Notes under the pieces: generated by a model | Told to the model about the DNA's origin: nothing | The model's database searches: none | What the model saw: the letters and a program-made list of their open reading frames with translations, nothing else | Part shown: one piece after another, positions 6,629-14,600 of the stretch | Numbering within the stretch: the stretch's first letter is position 1 | Layout of the letters: each line of letters begins with the position of its first letter | Translations under genes and position numbers: made by a program | Origin: DASPXY01 sp038227745 | GTDB lineage: Bacteria > Planctomycetota > Planctomycetia > Gemmatales > Gemmataceae | Length of the DNA stretch: 16,511 nucleotides | Direction of reading: 5' to 3' | NCBI GenBank assembly: GCA_038227745.1 | Contig: JBBRPS010000124.1 | Span: forward strand, 1-16,511

Positions 6629-9193
6629 ATGCTCACCCTGTCGCGGGGCGCCTGGGCGGGCAGCGCCGCTGCCGCGCTTCTGGTGACCCTGCTGTTCGCC
6701 GGACTGCGCGCCCTGGGCGCCGGCTCCGATCGGGACGCGGCCGCCTGGCCGGAGCTGCTCGCCGTCCTGGCCCTCACCTGGCTCACGGCCCTCACCTCCG
6801 CCTGGGCGGCCGCTCGCCCTTACCGCCATGCACTACGCCGGCTCGGTGGCCGCCTCGCCGAGTTCCGCCGCAACCCCTCCTCGGGGCCGCTCACGTCGGT
6901 GGACGACGAGCACACGCTCGGGGGCTTTGCCGACGAGATCGAGGCCTTCGGCGCCGGCTACCGCAAGTCCCTGCGCGACCTCGTCGCGCAGCACGAGGCG
7001 CTGGAATCGCTGCGCTCGCTGCAGGGCCACGGCGAGGCCGAGAAGGCGGACCGGGCCAGCGCCGTCCAGCGCGGCAGCGGCTCCAGTCGCAACATGGTCG
7101 GGCGCCTCACGCCCAACCTCCGCTGGCTGGCCGCCACGCCGGCGCTGCAGCAGTTTCTCGGCCGCCGCCTCGCCGACCTCAACGGCCGCGCCTTCGCCCA
7201 GGTGCTCCACGCCGACGACCGCGCGGAGCTGCGCCGCGCCTTCCAGGAAGCGCTGGAGACCGGCGAGGCGCACAACGTCGCCTTCCGCCTCTGCTGCCGC
7301 GACCCGGCCGCGGGCCAGAAGCCGGATGAGTCGGACGTGAGGCCCCCCGCCGAGCGGCACGTGCAGATGGACGTGCTGACGCGCTACGGCGACGATGGCC
7401 GGCCACTGCAATTCCGCTGCTTTTTGGTGGACATCACCGACCGCCTCCACGCCGAGCAGGAGCTGCGCCGCCGCACCGAGGAGCTGTCGCAGACCAACGT
7501 CCGCCTGCTGCGCATCAACCAGGATCTGGAGCGCCTCAAGGAGAGCTACCGCGACCTGTACCACAACGCCCCGGTGATGTACTTCAGCCTCGACGCCGCG
7601 GGCCGCTTCGTCACTTTCAACGATACCATGTGTCAGGCGCTCGGCTACGCCCGCGAGGATCTGGCGCTGCAGCCGTTCACGCGGCTGCTGCCGCCCGAGA
7701 GCCACCAGCGCTATCTCGAGGACCCCGGGGCGTACCAGCAGCGCGGTGAGGTCGAGACGCGCTGGCTGACGAAGGACGGCACGGTCATCGACGTGTGGAT
7801 CCGCAGTGTGCCGCTGCAGGACGCCGCGGGGCACTTCGTCCGCTCGCGCAGCGTCGCCCAGGACGTCACGGAGCGTAACCGCTTGAGCGGCGAGCTGCGC
7901 CGCCGCGGCGACGAGTTGGAGCGAGCCAATGCCGAGCTGCGCCAGATCAACCGGGAGCTGGACGACTTCACCCGGGTCGTCTCGCACGACCTCAAGGAAC
8001 CGCTGCGCACCATCGAGGCATTCAGCAGCTCTCTCGCCCAGGACTACTCGACGCAGCTCGGCCCGGACGGCTTCGAGTGCATCAACCATCTGGTGATGGC
8101 CAGCCGGCGCCTGGGACGGCTGATCGAGGACCTGCTGACGCTATGCTGGGCCGGGCGCATCACGACGGCGCCGCGGCCGTTCCACCTGGCGGAGGCGGTG
8201 GCGACCGTTCGCCGCGACCTGGCCGACCTGATCACGCGCAAGGAGGCCTCGGTCCACACCGAGGGCTCGCTGCCGACCGTCGTCGCCGACCCGGAGCGCG
8301 TCACGCAGCTGCTGGCGAACCTGGTGGCCAACGGGCTCAAGTACAACAACAGCCACGAGCCGCGGGTCGTCATCGGCGAGGAGCGTGACCCGGGCGCCGG
8401 GCTGGGGGAAGCGGACGGCGTGACCCTGTACGTGCGCGACAACGGCATCGGCATCGATCCGCGTTACCACCAGCAAATCTTCGGCATCTTTCGCCGTCTG
8501 CACCAGCGCGACGAGTACGAGGGCACCGGCGCCGGCCTGGCGATCTGCAAGAACATCATCGAGGCGCACGGCGGCCGCATCTGGGTGGAGTCGGTGCCGG
8601 GGCAGGGCGCGACGTTCTACTTCACCCTGCCGCGCTCCGAGGCGGCCGCCGCCGCGCGGCCCGCGGGGACGGTGCCGGTCCCGAAGGCGGAGACGGCGCC
8701 GGCGGGCAACGGCGCGGCGGCCGCGTCTGGCCGGGCCGCGGGGGAGTCCCGCCCCGGGCCGCACCTGCTGCTGGTCGAGGACATGCCGGACATCGGCCTG
8801 ATCGTGCAGCGGCTCACGAGAGACGTCGGCTACAGCATGAAGTGGGTCACCAGCGCCGAGGAGGCCTGGGAGTACTTGCGGGAGGCGCGGCCCGACCTGG
8901 TGCTGCTGGACATCCACCTGCCGGGGATGGACGGCGTGGAGCTGTGCCGCCGCCTGCGCGCCGCGCCGGACCAGGCGGACCTGCCGATCGCCCTGTTCAG
9001 CCAGGCCGCCAACGCGGACGACCTCAGCGCCGGCATGGCCGCGGGGGCGAACTTCGTACTGTCCAAGGAGCTCCTGTGCCAGCCCGACGCCTGGCGGCGG
9101 CAGGTGGAAGCGATGCTGGCGGGCGCAACTGAGGAGTTAGGAGTCAGGAAGAGATCCCTCGCTGGCGCTTCGGGCTTGGATTCTGACCCCTGA
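6629..9193 (+). CDS. Membrane-anchored PAS-PAS hybrid histidine kinase
   Basis: Hybrid sensor kinase of about 854 residues. Two hydrophobic segments (about 5-28 and 38-58) are joined by only about 10 residues, so there is no periplasmic sensor and sensing must be cytoplasmic or in the membrane. A charged helical stretch follows, then PAS-like domain 1 (about 154-280) and PAS domain 2 (about 305-420, starting YHNAPVMYFSLDAAG). The HisKA segment FTRVVSHDLKEPLRTIEAF carries the phospho-acceptor His453. The ATPase domain has an N box (LVANGLKYN), G1 box (DNGIGI, Asp604), F box (IFGIFRRL) and G2 box (GTGAGLAI). After an Ala/Pro-rich linker comes a receiver domain (about 710-830) with Asp761 in LLDIHLPGMDG and a conserved Ser-Lys (FVLSKE). 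The last 20 or so residues are encoded by repeat DNA. No HPt domain and no partner regulator are seen. ATG 6629 is preferred over GTG 6581, which overlaps the candidate -10 box. folC starts 17 bases downstream. Confidence 0.95.
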   Translation: MLTLSRGAWAGSAAAALLVTLLFAGLRALGAGSDRDAAAWPELLAVLALTWLTALTSAWAAARPYRHALRRLGGRLAEFRRNPSSGPLTSVDDEHTLGGFADEIEAFGAGYRKSLRDLVAQHEALESLRSLQGHGEAEKADRASAVQRGSGSSRNMVGRLTPNLRWLAATPALQQFLGRRLADLNGRAFAQVLHADDRAELRRAFQEALETGEAHNVAFRLCCRDPAAGQKPDESDVRPPAERHVQMDVLTRYGDDGRPLQFRCFLVDITDRLHAEQELRRRTEELSQTNVRLLRINQDLERLKESYRDLYHNAPVMYFSLDAAGRFVTFNDTMCQALGYAREDLALQPFTRLLPPESHQRYLEDPGAYQQRGEVETRWLTKDGTVIDVWIRSVPLQDAAGHFVRSRSVAQDVTERNRLSGELRRRGDELERANAELRQINRELDDFTRVVSHDLKEPLRTIEAFSSSLAQDYSTQLGPDGFECINHLVMASRRLGRLIEDLLTLCWAGRITTAPRPFHLAEAVATVRRDLADLITRKEASVHTEGSLPTVVADPERVTQLLANLVANGLKYNNSHEPRVVIGEERDPGAGLGEADGVTLYVRDNGIGIDPRYHQQIFGIFRRLHQRDEYEGTGAGLAICKNIIEAHGGRIWVESVPGQGATFYFTLPRSEAAAAARPAGTVPVPKAETAPAGNGAAAASGRAAGESRPGPHLLLVEDMPDIGLIVQRLTRDVGYSMKWVTSAEEAWEYLREARPDLVLLDIHLPGMDGVELCRRLRAAPDQADLPIALFSQAANADDLSAGMAAGANFVLSKELLCQPDAWRRQVEAMLAGATEELGVRKRSLAGASGLDSDP

Positions 9194-9218
9194 CCCCTGA
9201 CCCATAACCCATGACGCA
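9131..9218. repeat. Composite repeat: inverted heptad tracts around a GC core, at the kinase/folC junction
   Basis: On the left, heptads GAGGAGT, TAGGAGT, CAGGAAG (9131-9151) run in purine-rich form. On the right, TGACCCC, TGACCCC, TGACCCA, TAACCCA, TGACGCA (9184-9218) form a 7-bp tandem. GGAGTCA in the left tract is the reverse complement of TGACTCC, one base from the right unit, so the tracts are roughly inverted. Between them lies the core CCCTCGCTGGCGCTTCGGG, an imperfect hairpin. The element is translated in frame as the kinase tail. Confidence 0.6.
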
Positions 9219-10611
9219 CGAGCAGGCAATCCGCTGGTGGTTCGGCCGTATCAACTACGAGCAGCGCACGCCCGAGCTGAGCGACCTCCAACTCGACCGG
9301 ATGCGGGCCTTGCTGGACCTGCTCGGTAACCCCGAGCGGAACCTGCGCGTCGTCCACGTCGCCGGCAGTAAGGGCAAGGGGTCCACCTCCGCGATGCTGG
9401 CGTCCATCCTCCGCCGCGCCGGCTACCGCACGGGGCTGTACACGTCGCCGCACCTGTCCAGCGTCGAGGAGCGCATGCAGGTGGACGGCGTGCCGATCGC
9501 CTCCGCGGAGCTGACCGCCCTGCTCGCGGACGTGCGCCCGCTCGTGGAGGGAATGGACGCCCGGCGGCCGGCGGGGGCAGTCGGGGTGACGTTCTTCGAG
9601 ATCGCGACGGCGCTGGGGCTGCTGCACTTCGTCCGCCGCCGCGTCGAGGCGGCGGTGCTGGAGGTCGGCCTCGGCGGCCGCTTCGACGCCACGAACGTCT
9701 GCCGGCCGCAGGTCGCGGTGGTGACCAGCATCAGCTACGACCACACGCAGCAGCTCGGCAACACGCTGGCGAGCATCGCGCGGGAGAAGGCCGGCATCAT
9801 CAAGCCGGGCCGGCCTGTGGTGAGTGGCGCCCGCGCGCCGGAGGCGCGGGCGGTGATCGAGCGTCTCAGCCGCCGCCGCGGCGCGCCGCTGCGCCAGCTC
9901 GACGCCGAGATCCGCTACACGCACGAGCCGGGGCGCATCGCCGCCGCGGCGGACCGGCTGCCGCGCGTCCACGTCGTCACCGACCGGCGCGCCTGGCCGG
10001 TGCTGGAGGTGGGCCTGCTGGGCGAGCACCAGGCCGCCAACGCCGCACTGGCCGTCGCCGCCGTCGAGCACCTGCAGGAGGCCGGGCTGCACATCGCGGA
10101 CGCGGCCGTCGTGGCGGGCCTGGCGGAGGTGCGCTGGCCAGCGCGGCTGGAGGTGGTCGGCCGCCGGCCCCTGGTCGTGGTGGACTGCGCCCACAACCTC
10201 GCGTCGGCGCAGGCGCTGATCGACACGCTGCGGCTGTCGTTCCCGGCCGAGGGGGTGCCGCGGCGGCTGCTGGTCTTTGCGGGTAGCGGCGACAAGGACC
10301 TCGCGGGGATGCTCGGTCTGCTCGCGCCGCACTTCGCCCACGTCTACCTGACGCGCTTCGTGAGCAACCCGCGCGCCGTGCCGCCCGAGAAGCTTGCTGA
10401 GGTGCTGCGGGCCGTGTCGGATCTGCCCCATACGGTGTGTGGCGACCCGGCGGCCGCGTGGGAACAGGCGCGCGCCGCGGCCCGCCCCGAGGACGTGATC
10501 TGCGTCACCGGCTCCGTCTTCCTGGCGGGCGAGCTGCGGCCGCTGCTGCTGGGGAATGATGCCCGCGAGGTACTAGTGAGCGCGGGCGGCAGCAATGTGA
10601 CGAAACGGTGA
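9211..10611 (+). CDS. folC: Bifunctional dihydrofolate synthase / folylpolyglutamate synthase
   Basis: Cytoplasmic Mur-ligase-family enzyme of 466 residues. It adds glutamate to dihydropteroate and then extends the glutamate tail of folates, using ATP. The P-loop is AGSKGKGST (about 51-59), matching the family signature usually written AGTNGKGS. TSPHL lies just after it. The second family signature EVGLGGRFDATN is at 151-162, followed by SYDHTQQLG and EKAGIIKPG. The C-terminal Mur ligase domain has DCAHN (325-329), equivalent to the common DGAHN, and FAGSGDKD. The length is normal for FolC. The start ATG lies inside a 7-bp tandem repeat and has no Shine-Dalgarno, so translation may depend on coupling to the kinase gene 17 bases upstream. 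The gene ends convergent to the small membrane-protein gene, with no clear terminator between them. Confidence 0.97.
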   Translation: MTHEQAIRWWFGRINYEQRTPELSDLQLDRMRALLDLLGNPERNLRVVHVAGSKGKGSTSAMLASILRRAGYRTGLYTSPHLSSVEERMQVDGVPIASAELTALLADVRPLVEGMDARRPAGAVGVTFFEIATALGLLHFVRRRVEAAVLEVGLGGRFDATNVCRPQVAVVTSISYDHTQQLGNTLASIAREKAGIIKPGRPVVSGARAPEARAVIERLSRRRGAPLRQLDAEIRYTHEPGRIAAAADRLPRVHVVTDRRAWPVLEVGLLGEHQAANAALAVAAVEHLQEAGLHIADAAVVAGLAEVRWPARLEVVGRRPLVVVDCAHNLASAQALIDTLRLSFPAEGVPRRLLVFAGSGDKDLAGMLGLLAPHFAHVYLTRFVSNPRAVPPEKLAEVLRAVSDLPHTVCGDPAAAWEQARAAARPEDVICVTGSVFLAGELRPLLLGNDAREVLVSAGGSNVTKR

Positions 10612-10653
10612 AGATTGGATGAAGGGAGTACAGGCGCGAGGCCGGCGAAACAC

Positions 10654-10920
10654 TCAGCAGCCCGTGGGGCGCGCGTCCTGCTCGCCCTTGTACTTCGGAT
10701 AGATGTCGAGGCCCATGACGAGGATGGCGACGAGGACGTGCTTGGCGACGGCCAGGGCGATGATGGCGGGGATCGGTCCGAGGGTGATGAACCAAACCGT
10801 CACAAGCACGGTCAGCGTGGTGATGAAGACCTGCCACAGGCGGAAGTGCAGGCGGCGCAGGTTGTCGTCGTCGCCCACGGTCACGCGCGGCGGCACGTGC
10901 GGCGGTACCAGTCGCGACAT
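10654..10920 (-). CDS. Small two-helix membrane protein, cytochrome oxidase subunit IV-like
   Basis: Protein of 88 residues with a polar N-terminus (MSRLVPPHVPPRVTVGDDDN) and two transmembrane helices at about 30-49 and 51-72. A short cytoplasmic-type tail (DIYPKYKGEQDARPTGC) ends it. The pattern of a LTVLVTVWF helix, LGP, then ALAVAKHVLVAILVMGL resembles the prokaryotic cytochrome c oxidase subunit IV family, in which a lysine in the second helix precedes a VA-rich segment. No oxidase gene is nearby, so this is a tentative fold match and not a function. The ATG at 10920 has the purine-rich Shine-Dalgarno GGGGGGAG just upstream. It stands last in the minus-strand gene run, 132 bases after the J-like gene. 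Confidence 0.75.
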   Translation of the reverse strand: MSRLVPPHVPPRVTVGDDDNLRRLHFRLWQVFITTLTVLVTVWFITLGPIPAIIALAVAKHVLVAILVMGLDIYPKYKGEQDARPTGC

Positions 10921-10988
10921 GAAAGACTCCCCCCTGTCTGGCGAACGCCGGCCGCGGCCTTCAGGACGGGGTTGCGGCCGGTTCCTGT

Positions 10989-11013
10989 CGTATCAACATG
11001 GGTAACCGTATCA
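10989..11013. promoter_or_regulatory. Direct repeats CGTATCA with 18-base spacing
   Basis: CGTATCA occurs at 10989-10995 and again at 11007-11013, 18 bases apart, upstream of the small membrane-protein gene. This spacing is about two helical turns, as for tandem activator sites. On the minus strand the first copy reads TTGATACG, which could also be a -35 element. Chance remains possible. Confidence 0.25.
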
Positions 11014-11017
11014 CGCC

Positions 11018-11031
11018 GCTTCGGCCGAAGC
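11018..11031 (-). terminator. Perfect 14-bp palindrome after the J-like gene
   Basis: GCTTCGGCCGAAGC is its own reverse complement and begins 21 bases after the stop codon of the J-like gene. As RNA it gives a 5-bp stem with a GGCC loop. No U-run follows on the minus strand, so it may equally be an operator for the gene at 10920. Confidence 0.3.
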
Positions 11032-11052
11032 AAGAGTGCGTCGCGGCGCGGC

Positions 11053-11517
11053 TCACGCGCGGCTGTCGTACAGGAGCGCCTGCCAGAGGGCCTCGACGAT
11101 TTCCCGCTCGATTTCGTCCGGCGGCGAAGGCGGCTCGGGGCGTGTGAACGGCAGCGGCGGCGGCTCCCACTGCTCGACCGCGAGGGCGCGGAGGAGGGAC
11201 GCGACCTCCTCCAGGTCGAGGGCGGGGCAGGGGGTGTCGGGCGCGGCGGCGGCAGGCGCGAGGCGGCGGAAGGCGGCCTGGAAGCGGTCGAGCGCCCCCC
11301 AGCGGTAGCACGGCCGCGGGTGGGTGAGCAGTTCGTGGAGGCGGCGCTCCTCGGGCCGGCCGGTGAGCGCCTGGACGGCCTGGCGGATGGCGGCGACGTC
11401 GGCCTCGCCGGCGGCGCGCTGGCGCAGGGCGCCGGCGTGCTGGACCACCTCGGCGCTGGGGGCGGACGGGTCAAGGCGGAGCACCTCGAACGGGTTGCGC
11501 GTGTACGGGTCGGTCAT
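11053..11517 (-). CDS. J-domain-like protein lacking the HPD motif
   Basis: Protein of 154 residues. The first 70 residues resemble a DnaJ fold: NPFEVLRLDPSAPS matches helix I (usual form YEVLGVxPxAS), AEVVQHAGALRQRAA matches helix II, and a QAVQALTGRPEERRLHELL segment matches helix III. The HPD tripeptide that stimulates Hsp70 ATPase is absent, and the loop between the helices is short. The rest is Pro-rich and acidic, with a C-terminal helix (EIEREIVEALWQALLYDSRA). ATG 11517 was chosen because it directly precedes the J-like region and has GAGG about 8 bases upstream; the longer frame to 11553 runs into the hairpin repeat. It follows the large TPR-like gene on the same strand. A co-chaperone-like or binding role is inference only. 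Confidence 0.8.
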   Translation of the reverse strand: MTDPYTRNPFEVLRLDPSAPSAEVVQHAGALRQRAAGEADVAAIRQAVQALTGRPEERRLHELLTHPRPCYRWGALDRFQAAFRRLAPAAAAPDTPCPALDLEEVASLLRALAVEQWEPPPLPFTRPEPPSPPDEIEREIVEALWQALLYDSRA

Positions 11518-11536
11518 CACAGCGCCTCGTTGTTTC

Positions 11537-11595
11537 AAGCCCACCCGTTGCACCGGGTGGGTTGAGAAGCACCCACCCGGTACACGGGTGGGCTT
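11537..11595. repeat. REPIN-like inverted pair of hairpins
   Basis: Hairpin one pairs CCCACCCG (11540-11547) with CGGGTGGG (11554-11561). Hairpin two pairs CCCACCCG (11572-11579) with CGGGTGGG (11585-11592). The outer arms AAGCCCACCCG (11537-11547) and CGGGTGGGCTT (11585-11595) are perfect reverse complements, and the inner arms ACCGGGTGGG (11552-11561) and CCCACCCGGT (11572-11581) are too. The whole unit is thus one large inverted repeat. It fills the 84-base gap between two minus-strand genes and may attenuate transcription or protect RNA ends. Confidence 0.75.
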
Positions 11596-11601
11596 GTGGG
11601 C

Positions 11602-14600
11602 TTAACTCTGCTCCTCCGGTGGCTGCAGTTCCGCGAGCAGGTCGCCCACGTTGCGGTTGGCCGGGTTGAAGCGCAGGGCCTCGCGGTAGAGGGCGACCTT
11701 GGCGGCGCGCTCGGGCGCGATGAAGCCGCGGTACTTGTAGAACTCCGCCAGCGCGGCCCGCGCCGCCAGCTCTGCGGGCCGGCCCTCGACGAGCCGGGCC
11801 AGCTTGAGAGCGAACGGCGTGAAGCGGTTCACGCCCTCGCGCAGACCGGGACCGTCCTCGTTGTTGTAGCAGTCGAAGAACCACTCCGAGCAGCTGTCCA
11901 CCAGGGCGGTGAGCAGGCGGACGTTGTCGCGGTCGAGGCTGAGCAAACGGCGCAGGGCGCCGAGGCCGCGGTCGTAATCGGCACGCCAGCCGGAGCGGAC
12001 CTCGCCGTGCCGCATCGCCTCGTGCGTCGCCGTCAGGTATGCCGTCGCCAGCTCGTTGCGGAACGGCGTCAGCGCGGCATCGAGACGCTGCGCCAGGTCT
12101 TCGCTGTGGAGGCGTGCGGTGCCGGGGAGGGCGTGGACCGCGTCCCAGTGGCGGCGCGCGCGCTCCATCTTTCCCTGGGCCAGCAGGTCGCCGAGTCGCG
12201 CGCGGTGGGCGCCCAGCAGCCATCCCAGCAACAGTCGGCCCTTGCCCGGGCCGCCGTTGGCCGCGGCGTCAAATTCACCTGGGGCGAGCGCGGCGAGGAC
12301 ACGCAGCCAGCAGTGCCAGGCGGACAGCCAGAGGGCGTCGGCGGCCTCGCCCTGGTCTCGCCCTTCGAGGTGGAGGGCCGCCCGGTGGTACAGCAGCGCC
12401 AGATGGTGCGCCAGGCGCGGCTCCAGGTCGGCGCGCCGGGCGAGGTTCGCGAGTCCGCGCCGCGCCTGCTCCACGTCTCCCGCCGCGGCTGCCTCCAGCA
12501 CCGCCTTGCCCTGCGGGTCCGCGTCAAGGAGAACGACGGCGTCCACGAGAAGTTCGGCCGGCGCGGGCGGTTGGTCGGCGACGAAGCGGGTGACGGCGGC
12601 GAGCTGGTCGGCGCGGGCGAGGACTTCGAGCTCGGGCAGCGCCGCCTCGACGGCGGCTTTCTCCGGCACGCTCGCCAGCTCGGGGTCGTGCGCCAGCGCT
12701 CGCCGCGTCCAGGCGAGGGCCTCGGCGAAGCGCTTGCGGCCAACGGCCTGCGCCGCCTGATGCAGCAGCCAGCGGACCGATGGCGTTCCCTCGGGCGGAT
12801 TCGCGGTCTTCGGGTCGAGGGCCGCCAGTCCGGCGTGGACGGCGAGGGCGTCCGCTTCCGGCGGCAGCCTGCCGAGTCCCCACAGCGCCAGCCACCCGGC
12901 CAGTGCGGTGCGTAGACGAGGGTCGGCGGGATGGGTCTTGACGAGATGGCCCAGCGCCGTCAGGGCGAAACGCGGCGGGCCGGAAGGGAACGCCCTCCAG
13001 GCGTCGCTGTCCTGAAGGATGCCGGCCGCCGCTGTCGCGTCGCCGCGCTGTGCCGCATCTTGGAGGAGCAGTGCCCGGGCCAGGCCGCGGAGGCGGCCGG
13101 AGGGAAGTGGCTCCGGGAGCAGCGCTCGCGCGTCCGGTGACTGCTGCGGTGCAGCGCGCTTCGCCACCGCCAGGGCCGCCTGCCAGAGGGCCAGCAGCGG
13201 CGCGGTCTCGGCGTCCGCGGCGCCGCTTATGCCGGGTTTCTCGGTCATCCCCAGCAGAGCGCGCGTCAAGGTCACGCGCGGACCGCCGTCGAGGAGAGAC
13301 ACGGCGGCCGCCAGATGCTCCTCCGCCGTTTCTCGCGGTTGGCCGCTGTCGATGCTCGCCTTGAGGAGCGACTGCAGGAGGTGGTGGCCGAGCGCGTCAC
13401 GGAGCGGCCCATCCTGTCGGACAACGTCGAGGCGTGCCCAGTCGGCCAGCAGGGTCAGGGCGGCCTGCGGCGCCAACCGGCGGGCGGCCGTTGCCACCGC
13501 GGCGATCAGGCGGTCGCGCAGACCCTCGTCGCTCGGACTGGGGTCAGGCTGCGCCAGCGCCTGCAACTCGCCGGCCGTGATTCCTGGCCGACCGAGGACG
13601 TCGGCAAGTCTCCGCCAGTGCGCGTCGGAGGGCAGACGGAATCCCGCCGCGGCAGCGCGGTCGAGCTGGTCGAGCAGTTCCGCGGAGGTCGCCTGGCGGG
13701 CGCGGAAGCGCTCGACGGCCAGCCGCGCCCGGCAGCGCAGCGCCAGGAACCAGCCGGGCTGACCCTCCAGGACGGCGGCGAAATCGGCGTGACCGAGACA
13801 GGCGAGGGCATAGCGCGCGAAGGGCTGGGCGGGCTGGGACGTCAACGCCTCGCGCAAGCTGGCGGTTGCCTCGTTGAGCCGGCTGGCCATTCGGGCGTGC
13901 TGTCCGGCGAGGTACGTCGTGAGGGGCGGCGGCGCCGGCAGGGACGCGACGGTCGCACCCTGCCGCGCCTCGAAGAGTATACGCCACGCCGCGAGGGCGG
14001 CGCGCGGGTAGGAGGCGGCTTCCGCCTGACCCAGCAGCGAGGATGCGTGAGCGGCCTGGTTCTGAGCGGCGAGCGCCCAGCCCAGCAGCAGGTCGCGCTC
14101 GACCTGCGCCACGCCGCCTTGCGGCGACGCCTCACCGAGAGCCCGCTCCGCCTGCCCGAATTCGCCGCGGCGCAGCAACCCCCGGGCCTCCAGCAGGGGC
14201 GCCTCGTCGGCGACGGTCACCTTGCGGTTGGTGCGGACGGTCTTCCAGACCTGTTCGGCGCGGTCGAGTTGCCCGGCGCGCCAGAGGAGATCGACGAACC
14301 AGCACGTCGCCCGCGGCGGCGCCCCGCCCTGGCGCAGGGTGCGCTCGAAACCGGCCACGGCATCGGCGCGGTTGCGGTGCAGGCCGACCCGCGCCGACCA
14401 GTACGCGGCCTCGACGCGCTGCGCCGCGGCCCCGACCTCGCCGAACCTCGTCACCGCCTGAGTCAGCAGACCGTCGGCGGCTTCCGGTTCGCCCGCGAGC
14501 CAGTGTAGCCAGCCGAGGGCGAAGAGGCGGTCCGCTTCCAGCCGCGCGTTGTCCGCGGATTCGGCGAGGGCGGCACGGGCGCGCACGGCATCGAAAGGCG

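Noticed and set aside
130..7329. Uninterrupted plus-strand open frame of 2399 codons antisense to the macroglobulin gene
   Set aside because: It is the complement of a GC-rich gene: low-complexity Leu/Val/Arg/His-rich translation, no domain motifs, no ribosome site. It even continues through the divergent spacer into the kinase gene in a wrong frame.
6833..8089. Minus-strand open frame of 418 codons opposite the kinase
   Set aside because: It is antisense to clear PAS and HisKA coding sequence, with Ala/Arg/Val-rich translation and no recognisable motif.
8830..10431. Minus-strand open frame of 533 codons opposite the kinase end and folC
   Set aside because: It lies opposite the receiver domain and conserved FolC motifs; its translation looks like shadow sequence.
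11596..14508. Long plus-strand frames opposite the TPR-like gene
   Set aside because: The minus-strand translation shows regular helical repeats, whereas the plus-strand frames are low-complexity and share no repeat structure.
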